A stretch of DNA of 34,889 bases, taken from NCBI GenBank assembly GCA_017501495.1, contig JAFVWV010000176.1, positions 1 to 34,889 of the forward strand, written 5' to 3'. Origin of the DNA: Bacteroidales bacterium (GTDB taxonomy: Bacteria; Bacteroidota; Bacteroidia; Bacteroidales; P3). Positions 20,300 to 31,700 of this stretch are shown one piece after another (position 1 is the stretch's first letter; each line of letters starts with the position of its first letter). Under the pieces are notes generated by a model. It made no database searches. It was not told the origin of the DNA and saw only the letters and a list, made by a program, of their open reading frames with translations. Both the position numbers and the translations under genes were made by a program.

Positions 20300-22744
20300 A
20301 TGAACAAACGCATCTTTTTGCTGAGCGTAATTTTTGCATTTGCGGGCTTTGCCGCCCGTGGACAGGTGATAGAGATGTACAACCAGGGCTTCGAGGGAAC
20401 GGGGTCGGAGTACACTCTCAGTTCGCCGGCCAACGGCACGGTGGTGAGCGACCTTGCTGCCAGCGGCAGCAGCTCGATCAAGCTTACGCAGTTGACTACC
20501 GGCGACGTGGAGCTGATACTCGACACTATCGACTTCTCGCAGAACCTGAGCCTGTCGTACATCGCGTTGGAGTTTGACCACATCAACAACGTGTACACCA
20601 ATCCGAACTCGACAGACATCGGACAAATCTACATCAAGCGCGCCAACCAGACCGACGCGCAGTGGAGCCAGGCCAACTCGTCGAACTACAATATCACGGG
20701 CGATGAGTATTCAACGCAGTTCAACGGCACTTCGAGCTTCAACCGCAACTCGTACAGCGAGTGGAAAAGGACTACGATTACCAATGAATGCTGGAAGCAC
20801 GACCGCTTCGATTTCAACAACGTGTTGGCCAACGTGGCGGCCGCCGACCGCAAAATCATCATCAAATTCGTGCTGAAGCCGTGCCTGACCAACACCGGAG
20901 CGGGCACCACTGGCTGGTGGCTTGACAACATACGGGTGCGGGCGAGCCAGAGCCCGATGGTGAAACCGATGCTGCGCATGGCTGTGAAGCCCGACGCCGG
21001 AGCCTATCCGAACAGCCGCGGCGCCCGCATAGCGCTCGATGCCCGCACCACGGTGGCGCAGGGTATCTGCAGCGATTCAGTCTACCTCATCTACACCATA
21101 GGCAGCGACCCGACACCGATACGGCTGCCGATGACACTGCTGGGAACCAAGACCGACTATTCGGACAACAGCACATGGCAGCGCTACGGCGCAATGATAC
21201 CCTTCGAAGGCTACGACACCGTGATGCGCTACTACTGCGTGGTTAAAGATAACACGGGCAACCACAACGAGGTGACCTATCCGCGTGCGGCGGGTGCCAT
21301 GGACCAGTACTGGTGTGTGCGCGGCACAGCGCAGCCCGGCATCAAGACACCCAATCTCGAGGGCACGGCCAATATCGACGCATTCCCCTTCCCGGGCACG
21401 GCCGACGGCTTGTCGCAATGGATATTCGACTCGGCCTTCATGGCCGAGGCAGGCTATGGCCCGGGCGCCATCACCGACCTGCGTTTCACGGCGGGGGCGA
21501 GCGCGGTGGCCAGCACCCGCTACCAGTACAGCCTCAGGATGTTCAATGCCCCGACAAACTACACCGTCAATGACGGAAACAAAGCATTCTACACCGACTA
21601 CATGAACGTTGTGCTCGACACAACGCTTGAACTCCCGGCACTTGCAGCCAACGAGGAGTTCACCATACACCTGCAAGACACCTTCTTCTATGCAGGCAAG
21701 GACCTCGTGATGCAGCCCATCTACAACGGTACGTCGACAAACCCCGCCAAGGTGAGCGTAAAAAGCGTGACCGCACCGTCGAACAAGCAGAGCCTCTACC
21801 TGCTCAACGTGGTGGGTACCTATGGTGCCAACCCCTATCTCGATTATGCCTCTCTGGTCAAAGACATGCAGCCCAAGAGACCGGCGGTGGTGATGACGCA
21901 GCATGCCAACAAGCCGCTGATTTACGACTTGGGTATCAGCCGACTGACGCATCCTACGTACGTTGACCCGCTCGTGGCCGAGACCGAGACGCTGCAGGCG
22001 AAACTGAACAACTACGGTGTGAACACCATCAACGGGGTACGCGTGTCGTGGACGATAGACGACACCATCTTCGGCCACACCGACTGGACTGGTGCACTCG
22101 CTGGCGGCGACTCGCTGACAATCAATATCGGAAGCGTCACCAACCTGCCAGCCGGCTACCACTACCTGCGCACCTGGGTTGAGGACACGCTGACCATCAC
22201 CGCAGGCAACCTGCATAAGCGCGACCACGAGCCCTTCAACGACACTGCATACACCGAGTTCATCGTCTGCGACGGTCCGCTCTCCGGAGTGCGCCAGATT
22301 GGCGGCACCAATGCCGACTACAACAACATCGAGGAATTCCTCTTCTCGCTGAGCCGCTGCGGTATCGACGACTCGCTGGTGGTCAAGCTGGCGCCGGGCG
22401 AGTATGCTCCGTTCACGATGACCCCCGTCAACGGCCTCTCGGAGCAGCACTATATCGTCTACGAATCGCTCGACCCGGAGAATCCGGCCGTCCTCTACGC
22501 CGACGCCACGACTGGCACAGACCAGATTGTGGACATCACTGCGATAGGCAACATGCGCTTCCGCAACCTGACCTTCGTGCGCCGCGACGGGGCACTGACC
22601 AACATGGTGGCTATGAGCCCGGTGTCCGACAACTGCCGTTTTGAGAACTGCAGCTTTATCGACAGCCTTGAAAACCCTGTGGCGGCGATGCGCATTGCCG
22701 CGATGCTCGACAACAGCTATGCCGACAATATGCTCGTCGAGTGA
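20300..22744 (+). CDS. Giant T9SS surface protein, N-terminal part up to an in-frame TGA
   Basis: First 814 codons of a reading frame that continues, after one TGA, in the same frame to 32149. A signal peptide is clear (about 1-22, NKRIFLLSVIFAFAGFAARG). A jelly-roll or carbohydrate-binding-like domain follows (MYNQGFEGTGSEYTL to GWWLDNIRVRAS, about 27-215). Then come a beta-sandwich region, a domain around 345-515 (AITDLRFTAGA...), a CARDB-like segment near 555-650 (NNYGVNTINGVRVSWTIDD), and the start of a right-handed beta-helix (NMRFRNLTFVRRDG, NCRFENCSF). The TGA cuts this helix in mid-coil. If translation stops here, the product would be exported to the periplasm but lack the T9SS sorting signal at the far end. 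No enzyme motif is seen; adhesion or matrix binding is plausible. Confidence 0.85.
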   Translation: MNKRIFLLSVIFAFAGFAARGQVIEMYNQGFEGTGSEYTLSSPANGTVVSDLAASGSSSIKLTQLTTGDVELILDTIDFSQNLSLSYIALEFDHINNVYTNPNSTDIGQIYIKRANQTDAQWSQANSSNYNITGDEYSTQFNGTSSFNRNSYSEWKRTTITNECWKHDRFDFNNVLANVAAADRKIIIKFVLKPCLTNTGAGTTGWWLDNIRVRASQSPMVKPMLRMAVKPDAGAYPNSRGARIALDARTTVAQGICSDSVYLIYTIGSDPTPIRLPMTLLGTKTDYSDNSTWQRYGAMIPFEGYDTVMRYYCVVKDNTGNHNEVTYPRAAGAMDQYWCVRGTAQPGIKTPNLEGTANIDAFPFPGTADGLSQWIFDSAFMAEAGYGPGAITDLRFTAGASAVASTRYQYSLRMFNAPTNYTVNDGNKAFYTDYMNVVLDTTLELPALAANEEFTIHLQDTFFYAGKDLVMQPIYNGTSTNPAKVSVKSVTAPSNKQSLYLLNVVGTYGANPYLDYASLVKDMQPKRPAVVMTQHANKPLIYDLGISRLTHPTYVDPLVAETETLQAKLNNYGVNTINGVRVSWTIDDTIFGHTDWTGALAGGDSLTINIGSVTNLPAGYHYLRTWVEDTLTITAGNLHKRDHEPFNDTAYTEFIVCDGPLSGVRQIGGTNADYNNIEEFLFSLSRCGIDDSLVVKLAPGEYAPFTMTPVNGLSEQHYIVYESLDPENPAVLYADATTGTDQIVDITAIGNMRFRNLTFVRRDGALTNMVAMSPVSDNCRFENCSFIDSLENPVAAMRIAAMLDNSYADNMLVE
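22742..22744 (+). other. In-frame TGA interrupting the giant gene
   Basis: The codons before (MLVE) and after (CTFEGGLVGVSL) continue the same beta-helix repeat without a frame change, so a single base substitution is sufficient; CGA (Arg) or TGG (Trp) to TGA are the simplest. Other genes in the window end in TGA (for example at 5733, 12106 and 16504), so this is not a reassigned codon. Sequencing error, a recent nonsense mutation, population variation or readthrough remain open. Confidence 0.85.
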
Positions 22745-22762
22745 TGCACCTTCGAGGGTGGC

Positions 22763-25700
22763 TTGGTCGGCGTCAGCCTAAGCGGACAGTCGACGACCAA
22801 CCGCAGTACTGGCAACACGGTGCGCCGCAGCCTGTTCCGCAACCAATACAACAAAGCCGTCGACGTGGAGAACCAGACCAACATCGACATCGACCACAAT
22901 GAGATGTACGACGTGCTGACCAACAACAGCTACGTGCTGCAGCTGCTCCACTGCTACGGCACGGTGAGCGTCAGAGGCAACCGCATCCTGACCACCAACG
23001 GCGCCGGCGCCATCGGTGTCAGCGATATGCACGGCACACAGTCCAACCACGCCATTGTGGCCAACAACATGATAGTGTGCAACGATGTTGCCGGCAATCA
23101 TACATTGACGAGCCCGCTGAACGTGATCAAGGCCGAGTGGACAGACATCGTCTACAACTCGGTGAAACTCACGGCCCCGAGCCGCACCAATGTGCCAGCT
23201 GCCACCTTCGGCGGCGCGTCGATTGAAAACTGCCGCTTCCTGAACAACGTGCTGGCCTGTATGGACAACCGCAACTACGCCTTCAACTACATGCCCGGCA
23301 ACCAGACCAACAACACGGTGGGATACAACGTGTACTACAGCACAGGTTCGACCCTCAACCGCAGGACGGGTACGAGCTACTCCAACCTTGCCTTGTGGCA
23401 GCAGGCGGTGCCGGCCGACAGCATGTCCGTCTCAACCAATCCTGTGTTCCTAACAGGCTCGCTGGTCGACCTGCGTACTTTCAACCGCTTGCTGAAAGGT
23501 ATCGGCACTCCGATAGCCGAGGTGACGGTCGATATCTACGACACCATGCGCAGCGCCACGACGCCCTGCCCCGGTGCCTTCGAGTTCTCGTCGCTGCCCT
23601 TCGACTTTGAGGTGGAGGCCATGCCCAGCCCCGTGGCCGAGTCGTGCAACATGCCGGACGGTGTGGAACTGATGGTGCGCCTGCGCAACGGCGGTACGAG
23701 CCGCTACCTGCCCGACAGCACGATGGTGTTCCAGATGGCTTATAGCATCAACGGCGGCGAGGTGCACACTTTCACTGTGCCCGACACGGTGCCGGCCGAA
23801 GACACTGTCACCGTGCACACCGGCCAGATGCTGAGTCTGCCGCCCGACGGCCTGCTCGATGCCATTTACGACATAAAGGTGTGGACAATCTGCGCCAATG
23901 ACCCCAACCAGACCAACGATACCAACACCTTCCGCTCCATCAGCCGCTACCAGATCACGGCACCGGCAGATGTCGACACTACAACCCTGTATATGACTCC
24001 TGGTGTGGCCAAAGTGACCGAGGGTGTGACGCATTGGAACATCTACAATGGTGCCAATGCTCCCACGGTACCATCGATAATCTATTGGTACCACAACCTT
24101 GACGAGGAGGAGCCTTTCCATATAGGCGATTCCATCGTGACCACGCCGCTGCGACGGGACACCAGTTTCTACGTCAAACAGCAGCGCAAAGTGCCGATGG
24201 TGCGTTTCACGCAGGTGATGGTGAAAAACAACAACACCGACAACGGCCTCACCACGCCGCTGCCTGAATGGATGAACAATGCCACGCAGCTGGCTGTGCA
24301 GCTGACCAATGTCGGTGACGACACCGCCTATTTGGGCGGCGACACACTGCGTATTGTATCCCCGACCAGCACGTACAACAACAAGGGTACGCTGAAGTTC
24401 GACAACAGTGTCGTCCTCGCTCCTGGGCAGGCCATCGTGGTGCAGTACATAACGGGCACCACGCCCAACGCTGAGAAAACCGTATACACCAAAACCAAGA
24501 TTACGCCTCCCATAACCGCCGATATGGGCTTCATCTACCGACATGGTACGGTCATCGACGCTGTGGCCATAAACAACGTCATCACCGCCTCGTCGACCCA
24601 GTCGGTGAAATGGAGCACGCAGAATGTGCCGAGCTATGTCTGGAGCGGCACGCAGGGGGTGTCTGCCGGAAGCGGAAGCACGGCCGGCGGCTTCGTGCGT
24701 GTGGCCTTCAACGGCACTGCGAGCGACTGGACGGTATCGAGCGATGACTTGCCGGTGACCCTCGACTATGTCAACCCCGACTGGATACGCTACAGCGACA
24801 ACGGCTGTGCCGGTGGAGCGGCCATGGTCAACATTACTATCAGCAACAAGCCGACGTCGGATATCGACCTCGAGGCCTATCCGCTGGCAAGCGGTTGCGG
24901 ACTTGGCGTCGAGCCCTTGACGGTGCGCATACGCAACTTCGGCGACTCGGCTGTGGCAGCCTTGCAACTCAACTATACCCTCGGCGGCGACACAGTCAGC
25001 GAGACACTTGCTTCGGCTGTGGCATCCCATGCCGATACCACGTACACTTTTGCCCAGTCGCCCGACCTCGCCTTTGATGTCGACAGTGTTGTCAATATCA
25101 CTGTGTGGGCCACGATGACTGTGGGCGACAATGAGCAGGGCAACGACACGGTGCGTCTGAACACGGTGTCGCTATTCACTCTCGGAGCACCCGTCATCAA
25201 CGACACTATTGAGGCACAGTATGGCGAGAGTGCCGAGCTGACCTTCGACTTCCCTGACAATGTGATGCCGGTATGGTACGACTACGGCGGCAATCCAGTC
25301 GACACGGGCTATGTCTACGAGACAGATATCCTATACACCGGTGGTGAGATAGGTATCAGCTATATATCGAAAAACGATGTGTCTGGCCGTATCGGTATGC
25401 AAAACTCCCTCACCGGAAAAACGGCATATCCTTCGCCGTTCCAACCCAACAGCCGCTTCGTCAAGCAGCAGTATATATACAGTGCATCTGACCTCCGTTC
25501 CATTGGTCTTGGTGAAGGTCAGATAAACCGCATTGCTTTCCACCTCGACTCCATTTGGGGCACGCGCGATTCTGTGCTGTACGACAAATATTACATTTCG
25601 ATGGGCATGTGCCAAGACTCAACATTTGCCACTGCCTCGGCATGGAAGTCGACAGAGATAGTGAAAGAGATAGACTCGCTGGTCATCCGTCGCAGCGATG

Positions 25701-28700
25701 TCCACCAGTGGGTGTGGTTCGACCTCGACAATCCCTTTGCATGGGATGGCGAGAGCAGCCTTGTGGTTCAGGTTGCCCATGCCAACAGCAGTTCGGTGAC
25801 GACTGGCATGCAGACCTCCTATACCTCGGAGAGCAACACTGTCTTATACAAGAACTCGAACAATGCGTCAGACCTCAATCCCTCGGTTGTCGAGTTTGTA
25901 GGTAGTGGCTCCAAGACCGGCAATCGCCCCAACATTATGATTGATGGTAGCTCCTATGGCTGCAATGGCCCGATGACCACCGTGCCGTTGACGCTTCTCG
26001 ATGTGCCGGAGCACGACGCCACAGTCTATTGGGCCGATGGCTTCGATACCACCAGTTTCACTTCGTGCGTTGCCACCTCGCCGCAAATCACGGTGTTCAA
26101 TCTCGGAAGCGAAGACATCAATGGCTATGACCTCTATTATTGGGTCGACGGTGACACGGTGCCTGATACAACCCACCGTACAGATGTAATTGCTGCCGGC
26201 ACTACTGTCACTGTGCCTCTCTTCAGCTATCAGATGCTGCCCGGCCGTCATTCAATCAAGGCGGTGGTGGCATCGGTAGGCGACACCATCAGTGAGAATG
26301 ACACCGTCGGTGGTATTGTCACCGTGCGCTTCTGCCCGGGTACCTATACTATCGCTGCCGACAGTACCGGTGACTTCGCTTCGTTTGGCGCTGCGGTCGA
26401 CACGCTGAATACTGTAGGTACAACAGGTTCACTGACGTTCTTGGTCAATCCAGGCGTCTATGAAGAGCAGGTGTCTCTCCATGAGGTGCCGGGACTCACC
26501 GACGCCAATGGTATCTCATTCGTTGGACAGGGCACTGGAGATGACGAAGTCCGTATTGTGGCCAATACCTCCGTTGCCGACAACTACGCTTTCCGCATAG
26601 ACGGCGTGTCCAATGTCAATATCAGTGGATTGCGCATAGAAGCACGTCCGCAGTTGGCCAGCGTCAAGGCGGCCAATGCCTTTGTGGTCGGCAATAGTAG
26701 CAATCTGCACATATCTAATACCCGCTTCCGCGTCAAGGGCACCATCATGGATGCCAATGCATCATGTATGGTCATAGGCGACAGTGTGAGCGACCTTACT
26801 TTAGTCAACAATATATTCGACAGTGGTTACTACTCCATCAAGACCACAGGCGAGGGTTATGCCGATTTTAATATCTCAAACAACACCTTCAACGAATTTA
26901 GGAACAAGGGTATCGATGTTTCAAACGTCACATCTCTGTTCATTGTGGACAACGAGATGCATGCCGGCGCTGATGCCGATGCCAAGGGCCTTATCGGTGT
27001 CAACCTTGCGTATATCGACAGTACCCTTTCCATCCAGAACAATAAAATATACCTTGTCGACGACCACACGGGTGCCAAACGTGGCATACATCTTGAGCAT
27101 GTCACTGGAACAGAATTGAACCCGGCTCTCGTTATCAATAATATGATAGGCTTGCATGGTACTGGCGCCGCCGGCCTCACACCAAAAAATCCTTCCGGTA
27201 TCTATATTGACAATGCCTGCTCCTACATTAATGTCTATTATAATAGCGTTCGTGTGTATGCAGGAGCCACCAACAACGATACGCGAGCTTTCTTCTCCGG
27301 TGCTACCAACAGCAATCTCCAGGTGAAGAACAACATTTTTGCCAACTTCAGCAATGCCTATGCCTACTATGTCGGTGGAACCAACTCGATTATCATGTCC
27401 GACTACAATGGTTACTATTCAGGTGGTAACAAGTTCTCTTATTGGGGTGCCGACAGGGTCTCGCTCAGTGCACTTCAAACAGCCAACTTTATGGATGAGA
27501 ACTCAATCCAGGATATGCCGTACTTCACCGCCAACGACGATCTGCACCTGCTGATGACCAATTTCTGTGGCCATGCACAGTATGACCCAGAAGTAATGTA
27601 CGATATCGATGGCAACTCGCGTCCCGCTATTGGTGGTGCCACCATCGGTGCACATGAGCTCAACCGCCATACACGTAATATGACCGTTGTGCAGATATTG
27701 CAACCCACGGTGCCTCTCAATCTCAATAACCCCAACAATATTGAAGCCGACTCCATACTTGTGGTTGCTTCGTTCTACAATAACGGCAGCACCACCGAAA
27801 ACGGTGTCAGTTGGTATGCGTACGTCGAGGGCCAGGAGTCGCAGATGACATCGGTTACGAGAATGCTCGGAACGTTCACCCCGGCACAGATGAAGACCGA
27901 TTCGGTGTACATACCGGCAATACTTGGCGTAATCGACACTCAAGTGGTACGTGTCGTTGTGGTTTCGGACGGCGATGAAGACCTTGCCGACAACGAACTT
28001 ACCGCAAATGTCTACCTTGCTCCGGCCTACAATATCGAGGCGGTCAAGATGCAGTCGGCATCTACAGGCTGCGAACTGCGTGCGGCGGTTCTCTCCATCA
28101 CGGTTAAGAATGTCGGCTTCAAGCCTATTCCCGCAGGCGACAATATGCAGATCAGCTATGTGGCGCAGGGATACCACCCGAACTTTATAGCCAACAACCC
28201 CGACTCGAACAAGTTGAATATCGCTACTATGCCGACCACACCTGTGACCGAGACAGTGACATTCGACACTCCGCTGCCAAAGAACCAGACGCGAGTCTTC
28301 ACTTTTGCCACACCTGCCAACCTCTACCCGACAGACACCTCGCTCAATATCAAGGTACGTATCAAAGGCTGGTTGCACCATCAGTACGATATTCTGTGCG
28401 ACAACGACTCCACCGGGGCAGGCACGGCTGCATCGCCCGTAGTGGATGCCTACTACACGCCGCGCCCACCAGTGGGACACGATACCGCGTTCTACTATGG
28501 CACGTGGGGTGAAGTGCAGGCCGAACAGGAAAACAACCGTCCGATACGTTGGTATCGCGACTCTACAGCCACTCCGTTCTACACCACTTCCGGAGCCAAT
28601 GCCTACTCCAATTCCTGCTGGTGGCGCACCACTCCGCAGTACTTCAGCGACTCCACGTATTACCTTATGTGCTACAGCGACAAGAACTGTCCGAGCAATT

Positions 28701-31700
28701 TCTCATCGGTGCATGTCGGTATCATTACGCCCCGCGTGGCCAACGATATGGCCATCGAGGATATTCTGGCTCCTCTCGGAGGTCATGTCTATATGGAGAA
28801 CGACACCGTCCGCATCCGTATAGCCAACTATGGCACCGTGAGCCAGAGCAATATCCCGGTGACTTATGCTGTCCGTAAGGGCAATAACACCAATCCGTTC
28901 CAGACGGTAACAGAGACTGTCACCGCCACCATTGCCCCCAACCAGACCTATGTCTATACCTTCGACTCGCTCATTGTTTTCTCGAATAGCAACACAGCCA
29001 CTACCGCCGGCGGTACCTATCAGGTGCGTGCATGGACCGACTTGGCCAACGACCAGTCGCGTCGCAACGACACTATCCGCACCAAGCAGATACTCCGCCC
29101 GTCAAACAACAATGACACTCAGCTCGACTACAGTTTCACCGCCAAACCCGAGTCTACATATCCTTCTCGCACCAACACAGCATCAGATAGTGTAGACATC
29201 ATCCGGTTCTCGTTCAATGAGATTGACGTCGACCTTCCCGCACTTGGACGCTCTTACTCCAACTTCGGCGTTTTCAACAACCCGGAGATACCGGTGCTGC
29301 ACGTCACACAGGGTACTACCGACTCGGTCTTTATGATGATTACCAACCCGACCGACAACAATGCCATCGAGCGTGGCCGAATTGCCATCTACATTGACTT
29401 CAACCGCAATGGCAGCTTCAGTGACCAGGGCGAGTGTGTGGTGCCCGACACCAACCTTTGGAACAACACCCTTTATCGCGGCAAGATAACCATCGCCGAG
29501 AATGCGTCCTATGGCTATATGAAGATGCGTGTCTCGGCATCGCCATTCAACAAGGCTCCCACCGCCACCCTCACGGGTCAGGACGGTCACATGCTCGACT
29601 TCCTGCTCTTCGTCGACCAGCAGGCACCTGCCAAAGACCTTGCCATCACCCAGATCGCCGAACCGCGCGACTACCTCATCCGCGACGCTGCACCCAAGAC
29701 CATCTCCTTCCGTATTGCCAACCGAGGAGCCTCGGTCATCAACTCTGCCGACATACACTACAGTTTCATTCCCGACGACACTACGGAAAGCGCCGTCTCA
29801 GGTGTTGTCAACTGGACAGGAAACCTGCAGCCTGGCACCAGCGCGCTGGTCAGTTTGCCGCAGCATTCGTTCCCCTTCGGCACCACTGTGGTCTCCATCT
29901 GGCATTCGCTCGATGGCGACGTCGTCCCAGGCAACAACAGTCTTACTTACGAGTACCACCGCTTCCACACAGTAATCCTTACCCTTGCCGACGACTTCGA
30001 CAGCGACCCGAGCATGTGGTATGCTCCATCGGGCAACAACGGCTACAACCACAACTACTGGCAGCGTGGCACACCCACCAAGCAGTACATCAACCAGCCT
30101 TATTCGGCGCCCAATGTATGGGTCACCGGCCTCACTGGCAATGTCCAGTCCGGTTTGCGCGGCAATATCAGCTACCTCTATAGTCCTATAATAAACACAG
30201 CCTTAATCCGAGCCGATACCATCTCGTTCCGTATGATGCGTCGTTTGACCGGCGGCAGCAAAGTCTATATCGAGTATCGCAACTACCTCAACGAGTGGGC
30301 CAGGTTGGCTTCCGACACTGTCGAACTCACCTCGTGGTACAACAATACCGACGATAAGTGCTTCGACGGCAACAGCAGCAGCTATGTCAGATACTACTTC
30401 CCGGGTCAGCTTGAAGGCGGCAACTTCCACGAGCGATTGCAATTCCGCATCGTCTACCGCACCCCGCAGGGTTCTAACGCCAGCGCCAGCTACGGCGAGG
30501 GCTGCGCCATCGACGATATCCGTATCGCCCGTGCCAGAAAGAAGGTCGATGTCGGCGTGGTGGCCATCACCCAACCCACAGCACCCAGATATGGACAGAC
30601 CATCTACCCCGAGGTTGTTGTCAAAAACTTTGGTACCGACACTATCCGTCAGCTGCAGCTCGGCTATATCTACTATGGTACGTATCTGGCCAGCGAGACA
30701 ACTTTCGACAATCTTGCTCTCCCGCCCGACGGTGTCGATACCTTCCGCTTCGCTTCGCCGTTCGTCGTCACCAGCGACTTCCCCGACACATGCTCCATCA
30801 CGGCCTTCACCATCAATACGGCCGATATCTACAAGGACAACGACACCAACGTCAGGCAGTACGTCCTGTTGCCGCTCGACGACGACATCTCTGCCGAGAG
30901 CTTCGTCACGCCGCTCGACCGTGTCATCGCTGGCGACTCTATCACCGTCACTATGCGTGTTTTCAACTTCGGCACCAATCCTATCAGCGATGCCTCGTTC
31001 AGCTATATCGTCAGCGGTCGTCCGCAGGTCGACGAGAGTGTCGACTTTGTCGATGTCCTCGGCCATCAGCTGCAGCCCGATGAGCATTTCAACTACACCT
31101 TCCGCCAGAAGTTCCGTGCCTCGATGGGCATTATGCGTATAACCGGTATCGCGAAGAGCAGCTCCAATGAGTATATCTACAACGACACCATCAACAAGCG
31201 CTTCACCGGCATCTCGTCCATTATGGACCTCGCCGCTGCTGCAGTCGTTGTCGACACCACCTCGTCTTACACCGATGTGCGGGTATCCATTGTCGTCGAC
31301 AACCGCGGAGCCCGCGGAGCCAACGACTTCGAAGTGGGCTTCTGGGTCGACGACGACACCGCCAACATCTACCGTGAGCAGTACCACACCCACAATCCGC
31401 TCCCGGCCCTCACGCGTGGCTACCACCTCTTCGAGGCCACTCTTCCGCCGCGAGCCACTCCCTACGACCGCATCACAGCCTTCGTCAATATCGCTGACGA
31501 CAACGACGCTACCAACGACACCACCACCGACTTCATGCCGCAGTCTGTCGATGTCGAGGCCATGGGTATCCTTGTCGAAGAGAATTCCGCCACCGACTGC
31601 CGCACCTTCATCCAGCTGCGCAACATCGGCAACTTCGCCCTTGTCGGAAGCACGATGCACATCACCGGCAGCGTCAACGGCAACGACATCAGTTTCGACC

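Noticed and set aside
22742..22744. Selenocysteine codon or TGA reassigned to an amino acid
   Set aside because: Several genes here end in TGA, the product is a structural surface protein with no redox site, and no SECIS-like hairpin stands out after the codon.
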